The position numbers and the translations under genes were made by a program. From Leidyana gryllorum EB-2025a (taxonomy: Eukaryota; Apicomplexa), in the NCBI GenBank assembly GCA_048772705.1, contig JBLWGC010000043.1, positions 186,001 through 250,000 on the forward strand: a stretch of 64,000 nt of DNA, written 5' to 3'. Below the pieces are notes generated by a model, which saw only the letters and a program-made list of their open reading frames with translations, searched no databases and was not told the origin of the DNA. Positions 9,889 through 19,572 of the stretch are shown here, one piece after another. Each line of letters starts with the position of its first letter. Position 1 is the stretch's first letter.

Positions 9889-10275
9889 GCTGATTGATCA
9901 GGCGAAGGTTCTGTATGATTTCGGTCCTTGAGTAGTTGGCACTGCTACCAGTGTAACCCTGGTCGCGGGTCACGTCTTCGGTAAGTCGGGGTTCGGGAAG
10001 CTTGGCGGGTTCAGTGGGTTCGGTCGTTTCCGTCGGGGGTTCGTCTACTGTCGTTATGGATCTCTTAGTACGTTTCGGGGGCATGTTGTTAGAACAAGCA
10101 GTCACGTAAAAAGGGTCTAACGTTCCTTCCTCCAGTTTCAGTTTCCGTGTGTGTTTGCGTTCCCCCCGTGTCTCCGTGCCGGTGCCGGCCGGCACTCCGA
10201 AGCCGGAGACGCGGTCTTACCTGTGCCGGGGGTCAGTCTAGGAGTGGGTTTGATTCCCTGCTACAAACTCTGCTT
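9889..10275 (-). mobile_element. LTR-retroelement fragment inside type A satellite unit (copy 1)
   Basis: On the minus strand the block contains the sequence GTTACA, one spacer base, then TGGTAGCAGTGCC at 9938-9950. It resembles an LTR end followed by a primer-binding site for the 3' end of an initiator-type tRNA. Part of the block is an open frame encoding a Thr/Pro/Glu-rich peptide with MPPKRTKRSI and YTGSSA; YIGSSA recurs in the element at 18.4 kb. The left LTR end is not evident. The reading is inferential. Confidence 0.45.
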
Positions 10276-10289
10276 TTTTGAAAATTTGG

Positions 10290-10475
10290 TAAGGGGGGGT
10301 TAAGGATGACGACACGAAAAAATCCGATGAATTAGTAACGGGTTAAGGATGACGACATGAAAAATTCCGATGAATTTGTAACGAGATAAGGATGACGACA
10401 TCAAAAAACACCGATAAACTTGTAACGAGATAAGGGTGACGACATCAAAAAAATGTGATAAATTTCGTTTAGAGA
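10290..10475. repeat. 44-bp subrepeats inside the satellite unit (example copy)
   Basis: Four tandem degenerate copies of a ~44-bp element built on GTAACGRGWTAAGGATGACGACAT followed by an A-rich and a GATGAATTT-like part. The same block recurs at about 11660-11845, 13025-13205, 14395-14575, 15765-15945 and 17215-17390. Confidence 0.85.
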
Positions 10476-11212
10476 CACCCAATAAGACGAGAAAGACGGT
10501 AGGGGAGACTGAGAATGACTCAATGAGATGTTAGCTGGGGCGTCACTGGATGCTGGTTGGGGCAGGTAGCGAATGGGGGTCAGTTGGCTGGGATTAAAAC
10601 TGCACAACGGGGAGGTGAGGCTCTGGTCGCAAAGTGCCGAAGCTCTTCCTCGGCTATGTGAGATGTGTGGGGATGAGGTGTGGGAACTTACTTGGTGTGG
10701 GAACGTGCCAGACCAGTCTGAGTGGCAGGAGGTCACGTCTTGGGAACATCTGGGGGGGAAGAAAGCGAGCGCGAGCGAGAAGAGGGCTTTTTGGATCTGA
10801 GAACAAAAATAACAGTCCAAGTCCCACGTCTCGCACACCAAATCTTGGGAAAAGTGGCTCGTTTGGGCTGCTATCTGTTGCTTGCGAGCCGCACGAGAGC
10901 TAAATTAAGGAGTCTGACGACCCTTACATCTCGATGGGAGGCTAGTTTGCTGTAGCGAACGAGCCAATTGAAGTTTGGGAAGTCTCATTTTTGCAAAAAT
11001 CAGGCCTTCTCGTGTCTCAGAGAGCTCGAGAGAGTCGCCTATCTCCTATTCTAGCGGTGAGATTTCGCCTAAAATCTGGCTGCTAACTAATCAGGCCACT
11101 ACTATTCCTAAGGTAAGCGAGAGAGCTAGTCTAGAGCTCCTAATCAAATTCCTATTTCACTAAAAGTCGTTTCTGGTACCCCCTAAGAACCCCCAAAAAA
11201 CCTACGGTAATG

Positions 11213-11250
11213 GTCGGGCTCACCCTTGCGGGTTTCGCCGACCTGCACAA
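11213..11250. repeat. 38-bp hairpin motif, copy 2
   Basis: Same stem, symmetric internal loop and CTGCACAA end as copy 1. It is followed here by a restart of the satellite unit (CGACCCTTACATC). Confidence 0.85.
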
Positions 11251-11534
11251 CGACCCTTACATCTCGATGGGAGGCTAGTTTGCTGTAGCGAACGAGCCAA
11301 TTGAAGTTTGGGAAGTCTCATTTTTGCAAAAATCAGGCCTTCTCGTGTCTCAGAGAGCTCGAGACAGTCGCCTATCTCCTATTCTAGCGGTGAGATTTCG
11401 CCTAAAATCTGGCTGCTAACTAATCAGGCCACTACTATTCCTAAGGTAAGCGAGAGAGCTAGTCTAGAGCTCCTAATCAAATTCCTATTTCACTAAAAGT
11501 CGTTTCTGGTACCCCCAAAAAACCTACGGTAATG

Positions 11535-11572
11535 GTCGGGCTCACCCTTGCGGGTTTCGCCGACCTGCACAA
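11535..11572. repeat. 38-bp hairpin motif, copy 3
   Basis: Identical to copy 2 but followed by the AGGTGCTGCAAAGAG spacer of type B units. Confidence 0.85.
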
Positions 11573-12580
11573 AGGTGCTGCAAAGAGATGTGTAACACAA
11601 GTATCATCTGGTACAAGTTGCACACTGGTGACGAACTCTGCTTTTTTGAAAATTTGGTAAGGGGGGGTTAAGGATGACGACAGGAAAAAACCCGATGAAT
11701 TAGTAACGGGTTAAGGATGACGACATGAAAAATTCCGATGAATTTGTAACGAGATAAGGATGACGACATCAAAAAACACCGATAAACTTGTAACGAGATA
11801 AGGGTGACGACATCAAAAAAATGTGATAAATTTCGTTTAGAGACACCCAATAAGACGAGAAAGACGGTAGGGGAGACTGAGAATGACTCAATGAGATGTT
11901 AGCTGGGGCGTCACTGGATGCTGGTTGGGGCAGGTAGCGAATGGGGGTCAGTTGGCTGGGATTAAAACTGCACAACGGGGAGGTGAGGCTCTGGTCGCAA
12001 AGTGCCGAAGCTCTTCCTCGGCTATGTGAGATGTGTGGGGATGAGGTGTGGGAACTTACTTGGTGTGGGAACGTGCCAGACCAGTCTGAGTGGCAGGAGG
12101 TCACGTCTTGGGAACATCTGGGGGGGAAGAAAGCGAGCGCGAGCGAGAAGAGGGCTTTTTGGATCTGAGAACAAAAATAACAGTCCAAGTCCCACGTCTC
12201 GCACACCAAATCTTGGGAAAAGTGGCTCGTTTGGGCTGCTATCTGTTGCTTGCGAGCCGCACGAGAGCTAAATTAAGGAGTCTGACGACCCTTACATCTC
12301 GATGGGAGGCTAGTTTGCTGTAGCGAACGAGCCAATTGAAGTTTGGGAAGTCTCATTTTTGCAAAAATCAGGCCTTCTCGTGTCTCAGAGAGCTCGAGAG
12401 AGTCGCCTATCTCCTATTCTAGCGGTGAGATTTCGCCTAAAATCTGGCTGCTAACTAATCAGGCCACTACTATTCCTAAGGTAAGCGAGAGAGCTAGTCT
12501 AGAGCTCCTAATCAAATTCCTATTTCACTAAAAGTCGTTTCTGGTACCCCCTAAGAACCCCCAAAAAACCTACGGTAATG

Positions 12581-12618
12581 GTCGGGCCCACCCTTGCGGG
12601 TTTCGCCGACCTGCACAA
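12581..12618. repeat. 38-bp hairpin motif, copy 4
   Basis: Same position in the second type A unit. It has one substitution in the first internal-loop strand (GCCC instead of GCTC), leaving both stems intact. Confidence 0.85.
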
Positions 12619-12621
12619 CCA

Positions 12622-13008
12622 GCTGATTGATCAGGCGAAGGTTCTGTATGATTTCGGTCCTTGAGTAGTTGGCACTGCTACCAGTGTAACCCTGGTCGCG
12701 GGTCACGTCTTCGGTAAGTCGGGGTTCGGGAAGCTTGGCGGGTTCAGTGGGTTCGGTCGTTTCCGTCGGGGGTTCGTCTACTGTCGTTATGGATCTCTTA
12801 GTACGTTTCGGGGGCATGTTGTTAGAACAAGCAGTCACGTAAAAAGGGTCTAACGTTCCTTCCTCCAGTTTCAGTTTCCGTGTGTGTTTGCGTTCCCCCC
12901 GTGTCTCCGTGCCGGTGCCGGCCGGCACTCCGGAGCCGGAGACGCGGTCTTACCTGTGCCGGGGGTCAGTCTAGGAGTGGGTTTGATTCCCTGCTACAAA
13001 CTCTGCTT
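12622..13008 (-). mobile_element. LTR-retroelement fragment inside type A satellite unit (copy 2)
   Basis: Near-identical copy 2733 bp downstream of the first, with the primer-site-like sequence at 12671-12683. It shows that the fragment was amplified as part of the higher-order satellite, not by independent insertion. Confidence 0.45.
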
Positions 13009-13945
13009 TTTTGAAAATTTGGTAAGGGGGGGTTAAGGATGACGACACGAAAAAATCCGATGAATTAGTAACGGGTTAAGGATGACGACATGAAAAATTC
13101 CGATGAATTTGTAACGAGATAAGGATGACGACATCAAAAAACACCGATAAACTTGTAACGAGATAAGGGTGACGACATCAAAAAAATGTGATAAATTTCG
13201 TTTAGAGACACCCAATAAGACGAGAAAGACGGTAGGGGAGACTGAGAATGACTCAATGAGATGTTAGCTGGGGCGTCACTGGATGCTGGTTGGGGCAGGT
13301 AGCGAATGGGGGTCAGTTGGCTGGGATTAAAACTGCACAACGGGGAGGTGAGGCTCTGGTCGCAAAGTGCCGAAGCTCTTCCTCGGCTATGTGAGATGTG
13401 TGGGGATGAGGTGTGGGAACTTACTTGGTGTGGGAACGTGCCAGACCAGTCTGAGTGGCAGGAGGTCACGTCTTGGGAACATCTGGGGGGGAAGAAAGCG
13501 AGCGCGAGCGAGAAGAGGGCTTTTTGGATCTGAGAACAAAAATAACAGTCCAAGTCCCACGTCTCGCACACCAAATCTTGGGAAAAGTGGCTCGTTTGGG
13601 CTGCTATCTGTTGCTTGCGAGCCGCACGAGAGCTAAATTAAGGAGTCTGACGACCCTTACATCTCGATGGGAGGCTAGTTTGCTGTAGCGAACGAGCCAA
13701 TTGAAGTTTGGGAAGTCTCATTTTTGCAAAAATCAGGCCTTCTCGTGTCTCAGAGAGCTCGAGAGAGTCGCCTATCTCCTATTCTAGCGGTGAGATTTCG
13801 CCTAAAATCTGGCTGCTAACTAATCAGGTCACTACTATTCCTAAGGTAAGCGAGAGAGCTAGTCTAGAGCTCCTAATCAAATTCCTATTTCACTAAAAGT
13901 CGTTTCTGGTACCCCCTAAGAACCCCCAAAAAACCTACGGTAATG

Positions 13946-13983
13946 GTCGGGCTCACCCTTGCGGGTTTCGCCGACCTGCACAA
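13946..13983. repeat. 38-bp hairpin motif, copy 5
   Basis: Type B unit copy, identical to copy 2 and with the same downstream join. Confidence 0.85.
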
Positions 13984-14267
13984 CGACCCTTACATCTCGA
14001 TGGGAGGCTAGTTTGCTGTAGCGAACGAGCCAATTGAAGTTTGGGAAGTCTCATTTTTGCAAAAATCAGGCCTTCTCGTGTCTCAGAGAGCTCGAGACAG
14101 TCGCCTATCTCCTATTCTAGCGGTGAGATTTCGCCTAAAATCTGGCTGCTAACTAATCAGGCCACTACTATTCCTAAGGTAAGCGAGAGAGCTAGTCTAG
14201 AGCTCCTAATCAAATTCCTATTTCACTAAAAGTCGTTTCTGGTACCCCCAAAAAACCTACGGTAATG

Positions 14268-14305
14268 GTCGGGCTCACCCTTGCGGGTTTCGCCGACCTG
14301 CACAA
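14268..14305. repeat. 38-bp hairpin motif, copy 6
   Basis: Type B unit copy, identical to copy 3 and with the same downstream spacer. Confidence 0.85.
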
Positions 14306-15313
14306 AGGTGCTGCAAAGAGATGTGTAACACAAGTATCATCTGGTACAAGTTGCACACTGGTGACGAACTCTGCTTTTTTGAAAATTTGGTAAGGGGGGG
14401 TTAAGGATGACGACAGGAAAAAACCCGATGAATTAGTAACGGGTTAAGGATGACGACATGAAAAATTCCGATGAATTTGTAACGAGATAAGGATGACGAC
14501 ATCAAAAAACACCGATAAACTTGTAACGAGATAAGGGTGACGACATCAAAAAAATGTGATAAATTTCGTTTAGAGACACCCAATAAGACGAGAAAGACGG
14601 TAGGGGAGACTGAGAATGACTCAATGAGATGTTAGCTGGGGCGTCACTGGATGCTGGTTGGGGCAGGTAGCGAATGGGGGTCAGTTGGCTGGGATTAAAA
14701 CTGCACAACGGGGAGGTGAGGCTCTGGTCGCAAAGTGCCGAAGCTCTTCCTCGGCTATGTGAGATGTGTGGGGATGAGGTGTGGGAACTTACTTGGTGTG
14801 GGAACGTGCCAGACCAGTCTGAGTGGCAGGAGGTCACGTCTTGGGAACATCTGGGGGGGAAGAAAGCGAGCGCGAGCGAGAAGAGGGCTTTTTGGATCTG
14901 AGAACAAAAATAACAGTCCAAGTCCCACGTCTCGCACACCAAATCTTGGGAAAAGTGGCTCGTTTGGGCTGCTATCTGTTGCTTGCGAGCCGCACGAGAG
15001 CTAAATTAAGGAGTCTGACGACCCTTACATCTCGATGGGAGGCTAGTTTGCTGTAGCGAACGAGCCAATTGAAGTTTGGGAAGTCTCATTTTTGCAAAAA
15101 TCAGGCCTTCTCGTGTCTCAGAGAGCTCGAGAGAGTCGCCTATCTCCTATTCTAGCGGTGAGATTTCGCCTAAAATCTGGCTGCTAACTAATCAGGCCAC
15201 TACTATTCCTAAGGTAAGCGAGAGAGCTAGTCTAGAGCTCCTAATCAAATTCCTATTTCACTAAAAGTCGTTTCTGGTACCCCCTAAGAACCCCCAAAAA
15301 ACCTACGGTAATG

Positions 15314-15351
15314 GTCGGGCTCACCCTTGCGGGTTTCGCCGACCTGCACAA
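15314..15351. repeat. 38-bp hairpin motif, copy 7
   Basis: Third type B unit, first hairpin of the pair. Confidence 0.85.
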
Positions 15352-15635
15352 CGACCCTTACATCTCGATGGGAGGCTAGTTTGCTGTAGCGAACGAGCCA
15401 ATTGAAGTTTGGGAAGTCTCATTTTTGCAAAAATCAGGCCTTCTCGTGTCTCAGAGAGCTCGAGACAGTCGCCTATCTCCTATTCTAGCGGTGAGATTTC
15501 GCCTAAAATCTGGCTGCTAACTAATCAGGCCACTACTATTCCTAAGGTAAGCGAGAGAGCTAGTCTAGAGCTCCTAATCAAATTCCTATTTCACTAAAAG
15601 TCGTTTCTGGTACCCCCAAAAAACCTACGGTAATG

Positions 15636-15673
15636 GTCGGGCTCACCCTTGCGGGTTTCGCCGACCTGCACAA
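15636..15673. repeat. 38-bp hairpin motif, copy 8
   Basis: Third type B unit, second hairpin of the pair. Confidence 0.85.
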
Positions 15674-16677
15674 AGGTGCTGCAAAGAGATGTGTAACACA
15701 AGTATCATCTGGTACAAGTTGCACACTGGTGACGAACTCTGCTTTTTTGAAAATTTGGTAAGGGGGGGTTAAGGATGACGACAGGAAAAAACCCGATGAA
15801 TTAGTAACGGGTTAAGGATGACGACATGAAAAATTCCGATGAATTTGTAACGAGATAAGGATGACGACATCAAAAAACACCGATAAACTTGTAACGAGAT
15901 AAGGGTGACGACATCAAAAAAATGTGATAAATTTCGTTTAGAGACACCCAATAAGACGAGAAAGACGGTAGGGGAGACTGAGAATGACTCAATGGTTAGC
16001 TGGGGCGTCACTGGATGCTGGTTGGGGCAGGTAGCGAATGGGGGTCAGTTGGCTGGGATTAAAACTGCACAACGGGGAGGTGAGGCTCTGGTCGCAAAGT
16101 GCCGAAGCTCTTCCTCGGCTATGTGAGATGTGTGGGGATGAGGTGTGGGAACTTACTTGGTGTGGGAACGTGCCAGACCAGTCTGAGTGGCACGAGGTCA
16201 CGTCTTGGGAACATCTGGGGGGGAAGAAAGCGAGCGCGAGCGAGAAGAGGGCTTTTTGGATCTGAGAACAAAAATAACAGTCCAAGTCCCACGTCTCGCA
16301 CACCAAATCTTGGGAAAAGTGGCTCGTTTGGGCTGCTATCTGTTGCTTGCGAGCCGCACGAGAGCTAAATTAAGGAGTCTGACGACCCTTACATCTCGAT
16401 GGGAGGCTAGTTTGCTGTAGCGAACGAGCCAATTGAAGTTTGGGAAGTCTCATTTTTGCAAAAATCAGGCCTTCTCGTGTCTCAGAGAGCTCGAGAGAGT
16501 CGCCTATCTCCTATTCTAGCGGTGAGATTTCGCCTAAAATCTGGCTGCTAACTAATCAGGCCACTACTATTCCTAAGGTAAGCGAGAGAGCTAGTCTAGA
16601 GCTCCTAATCAAATTCCTATTTCACTAAAAGTCGTTTCTGGTACCCCCTAAGAACCCCCAAAAAACCTACGGTAATG

Positions 16678-16715
16678 GTCGGGCTCACCCTTGCGGGTTT
16701 CGCCGACCTGCACAA
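16678..16715. repeat. 38-bp hairpin motif, copy 9
   Basis: Type C unit. The CACAA end is joined directly to the second 11-bp minisatellite. Confidence 0.85.
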
Positions 16716-17115
16716 CAAGCAAGTGTAAAGCATGTGGCAAACAAGTTTCAAACGAGTGTCAAACAAGTGTGGAACATGTGGGAAAAAAGTGTTAAACATG
16801 TGGCGAACAAGTCTCAACGGAGTTTCAAACAAGTGTTAAACATGTGGCGAAGAAGTGGCAAACACGTGTCAAACGAGTATCAAACAAGTGTGAAATATGT
16901 GGCAGAAAAGTGTTTAACATGTGGCGAACAAGTCTCAACTGAGTGTCAACGAAGTATGAAAGATGTGGCAAAGAAGTGGCAAGCAAGTGTAAAGCAGGTG
17001 GCAAACAAGTTTCAAAGAAGTATCAAACAAGTAGGAAGCAAGTAGGAAATAAGTGTGAAACAGGTAGCAAACAAGTGTCAAACATGTCGCAAACAAGTCT
17101 CGAACATGTTGCAAA
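16716..17115. repeat. 11-bp minisatellite array 2
   Basis: About 400 bp of the same 11-bp family as the array at 6060-7258 (AAACAAGTGTC, AAACATGTGGC), but more diverged (GAAGAAGTGGC, AACGAGTGTC). It sits within satellite unit C, between hairpin copy 9 and the AGGTGCTGCAAAGAG spacer. Confidence 0.92.
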
Positions 17116-18138
17116 GGGGTATTGAAGGTGCTGCAAAGAGATGTGTAACACAAGTATCATCTGGTACAAGTTGCACACTCGTGACGAACTCTGCTTTTTT
17201 GAAAAATTTGGTAAGGGGTTAAGGATGACGACATGAAAAATTCCGATGAATTAGTAACGGGTTAAGGATGACGACATGAAAAATTCCGATGAATTTGTAA
17301 CGAGATAAGGATGACTACATCAAAAAACACCGATAAACTTGTAACGGGATAAGGGTGACGACATCAAAAAAATGTAATAAATTTCGCTTAGAGACACCCA
17401 ATAACCTCAGTAGACGAGAAAGACGGTAGGGGAGAATGAGAATGACTCAATGAGATGTTAGCTGGGGCGTCACTGGATGCTGGTTGGGGCAGGTAGCGAA
17501 TGGGGGTCAGTTGGCTGGGATAAAAAGTGCACAACGGGGAGGTGAGGCTCTGGTCGCAAAGTGGCGAAGCTCCTTGGGGGCTTTCTGGGATGTGTGGGGA
17601 TGAGTTGCGGGAACTTACTTGGTGTGGGAACGTGCCAGACCAGTCTGAGTGGCACGAGGTCACGTCTTGGGAACATCTGCGGGGAAGAAAGCGAGCGCGA
17701 GCGAGAAGAGGGCTTTTTGGATCTGAGAACAAAAATAACAGTACAAGTCCCACGTCTCGCACACCAAATCTTGGGAAAGGTGGCTCGTTTGGGCTGCTAT
17801 CTGTTGCTTGCGAGCCGCACGAGAGCTAAATTAAGGAGTCTGACGACCCTTACATCTCGATGGGAGGCTAGTTTGCTGTAGCGAACGAGCCAATTGAAGT
17901 TTGGGAAGTCTCATTTTTGCAAAAATCAGGCCTTCTCGTGTCTCAGAGAGCTCGAGAGAGTCGCCTATCTCCTATTCTAGCGGTGAGATTTCGCCTAAAA
18001 TCTGGCTGCTAACTAATCAGGCCACTACTATTCCTAAGGTAAGCGAGAGAGCTAGTCTAGAGCTCCTAATCAAATTCCTATTTCACTAAAAGTCGTTTCT
18101 GGTACCCCCTAAGAACCCCCAAAAAACCTACGGTAATG

Positions 18139-18176
18139 GTCGGGCTCACCCTTGCGGGTTTCGCCGACCTGCACAA
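18139..18176. repeat. 38-bp hairpin motif, copy 10
   Basis: Last satellite-linked copy. The CACAA end is joined to sequence not found in the satellite (CACGTGTGTTCATG). Confidence 0.85.
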
Positions 18177-18267
18177 CACGTGTGTTCATGTAACTAAAAA
18201 GGTCACAGTCTGCTGTAGCTAAAAGGTCACCTCTGCCCAGTGATCTGGCCGCAGTGTAATCCTTACA

Positions 18268-18305
18268 GTCGGGCTCACCCTTGCGGGTTTCGCCGACCTG
18301 CACAA
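18268..18305. repeat. 38-bp hairpin motif, copy 11 (outside the satellite)
   Basis: The hairpin and CTGCACAA end are intact, but both flanks differ from the satellite. The GTCGG side abuts a short palindrome (TGTAA, GGA, TTACA on the minus strand), and the CACAA side abuts the interior of the LTR-retroelement fragment. Confidence 0.85.
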
Positions 18306-18434
18306 TCAGTATCGGTTCTTCCATACTCCGGTCGCCTCGGACTGGAACGGTCGAAGTGTCGGCGGGTTTTTTGACCGTTCGCTTTCCGTTTGCCTTTGTC
18401 AATCGTCGGCCAGTGCGCGTGGTGCCATCGATCT

Positions 18435-18448
18435 GGGCACTGCTACCA
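18435..18448 (-). other. Putative retroelement primer-binding site
   Basis: The minus-strand sequence TGGTAGCAGTGCCC starts one base after the TTACA end of the candidate LTR. It resembles the complement of an initiator tRNA-Met 3' end (which includes CTACCA). The same 13-base core is found at 9938-9950 and 12671-12683. Confidence 0.5.
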
Positions 18449-18449
18449 A

Positions 18450-18883
18450 TGTAATCTGTTGGGCCGGCGGCGTCCGAGCCAACTGCGAGTCGGTGGGCCC
18501 GTGGCCTCAAGGTACGTGGAGAAACCATGGTAAGTTTCGTTGGGTTCGGTTGCGTTCGTGCACACGTGTGTGTATATTAAAAATGCCGGTGTCTCCGGGC
18601 ACGGAGACACCGGTTGCATTCTACCTATCTGTGCTTCTGCTGGCTCGACCTTGGTCGATCGGTGACTGTCTTCTGCTACAACGTGTGTCCGTGTCTCCGC
18701 CCGGCCGGCCGGCCGGTCTCCGAGACACAAACAAGCAGGGCGGATTGACCGAGGTCAAGCGCCGTCAGAAATCCGCCTTTGGCGTAGGTGGTGTCCACCG
18801 CAGAGGACTCCGTCTGCTGGATCGAGGAGTGTGGGCCGATCCAGCAGAGCAAGGGGGGTTCGGGGAGGTGTCATTCCGTTACA
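18450..18883 (-). mobile_element. Candidate solo/truncated LTR (434 bp) of a retrotransposon
   Basis: On the minus strand the block begins TGTAACGG and ends GATTACA, giving the short terminal inverted repeat TGTAA/TTACA expected of LTRs. After one spacer base comes TGGTAGCAGTGCCC (18435-18448). An interior ORF follows (QIDGTTRTGRRLTKANGK...) that is broken off at hairpin copy 11. No second LTR, reverse transcriptase or integrase is present, so this is a remnant at best. An identical LTR elsewhere in the genome would prove it. Confidence 0.5.
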
Positions 18884-18918
18884 GGGCTCACCCTTGCGGG
18901 TTTCGCCGACCTGCACAA
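18881..18918. repeat. 38-bp hairpin motif, copy 12 (damaged outer stem)
   Basis: The inner stem ACCC/GGGT and the CTGCACAA end are conserved, but the first three bases are ACA instead of GTC, so the outer stem is mostly lost. The change coincides with the apparent LTR end at 18883. Confidence 0.75.
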
Positions 18919-19572
18919 CCGTACTTGCGCACGCTACAGCAACCGCAACGTGTACAGAATTGAAAGCTAAACAGTCGCAAACACGCAAACACAGTACAAT
19001 GCAGCGATAAACAACCACATAAACCACATAATCCAAAAGCAAACAGCAGTCACAACAGCCATCGAAGCCGACCGAAACGCCGAACCAAAGGTTACAGGCA
19101 AACTAGTCACAACAGCCATCGAAGCCGACCGAAACGCCGAACCAAAGGTTACAGGCAAACTAGTCACAACAGCCATCGAAGCCGACCGAAACGCCGAACC
19201 AAAGGTTACAGGCAACTAGTCCAAAAGCAAACAACAGTTACAACAGCCATCGAAGCCGACCTAAATGCCGAACCAAAGGTTACAGGCAAACTAGTCACTC
19301 CCGTTCTCTTAGTTGTCCGCCTCCCCTCGCCGACGGGACTGTGAGGAGACAGAATCAGCATCACTAACGGCACAAGGGCCGACAATCGTCAAGCTGGAAG
19401 TTTTCTCGTGTTGTAGTCTCCAGCCGTCTCCCACAAGCTTCTGTTGTTGCTAACGGCAGCGGACATCGGAAGCAATTCGATTCCCACAACGAGCGGTATT
19501 GGAGTATGTTCTTTGCGTGTCAGTAGTGTCGTATAGTGCAAAACAATACACGTCTCACTAGCAATCCGCGGC
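18919..19572. other. Gene-free interval holding a 57-bp tandem repeat
   Basis: No supported gene. It carries the tandem repeat at 19048-19295, and GC-moderate sequence up to the start of the IQ-motif gene. Confidence 0.5.
19048..19295. repeat. 57-bp tandem repeat, four copies
   Basis: Units read GTCACAACAGCCATCGAAGC, then CGACCGAAACGCCGAACC, then AAAGGTTACAGGCAAACTA. Copies 1 to 3 are adjacent and almost identical. Copy 4 is separated by a TCCAAAAGCAAACAACAG spacer that also precedes copy 1, and it carries a few substitutions. The minus strand stays open as 19-residue repeats (LPVTFGSAFRSASMAVVTS), but I see no sign that it is coding. Confidence 0.9.

Larger units (their letters stand above)
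9271..18176. repeat. Large satellite with ~1.37-kb units and higher-order A-B-A-B-B-C organisation
   Basis: Unit starts, measured at the sequence GCCGAAGCTCTTCC, lie at 9271, 10636, 12004, 13369, 14737 and 16101, with a divergent start at about 17563. The spacings are 1365, 1368, 1365, 1368, 1364 and 1462 bp. Units at 9271 and 12004 (type A) carry a ~390-bp block with LTR/primer-site sequence. Units at 10636, 13369 and 14737 (type B) instead carry a partial duplication of the unit 3' part plus an ~80-bp spacer. The 16101 unit (type C) carries an 11-bp minisatellite at that place. A+B gives a 2733-bp higher-order repeat. Copies differ by only a few bases, implying recent amplification or homogenisation. 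ORFs of 60-146 codons recur in each unit on both strands, but they overlap one another and I do not annotate them as genes. Confidence 0.95.

Noticed and set aside
10401-10841. 146-codon minus-strand ORF repeated in satellite units
   Set aside because: It overlaps other equally long ORFs on both strands, has no recognisable domain, and its start and end vary with unit type.
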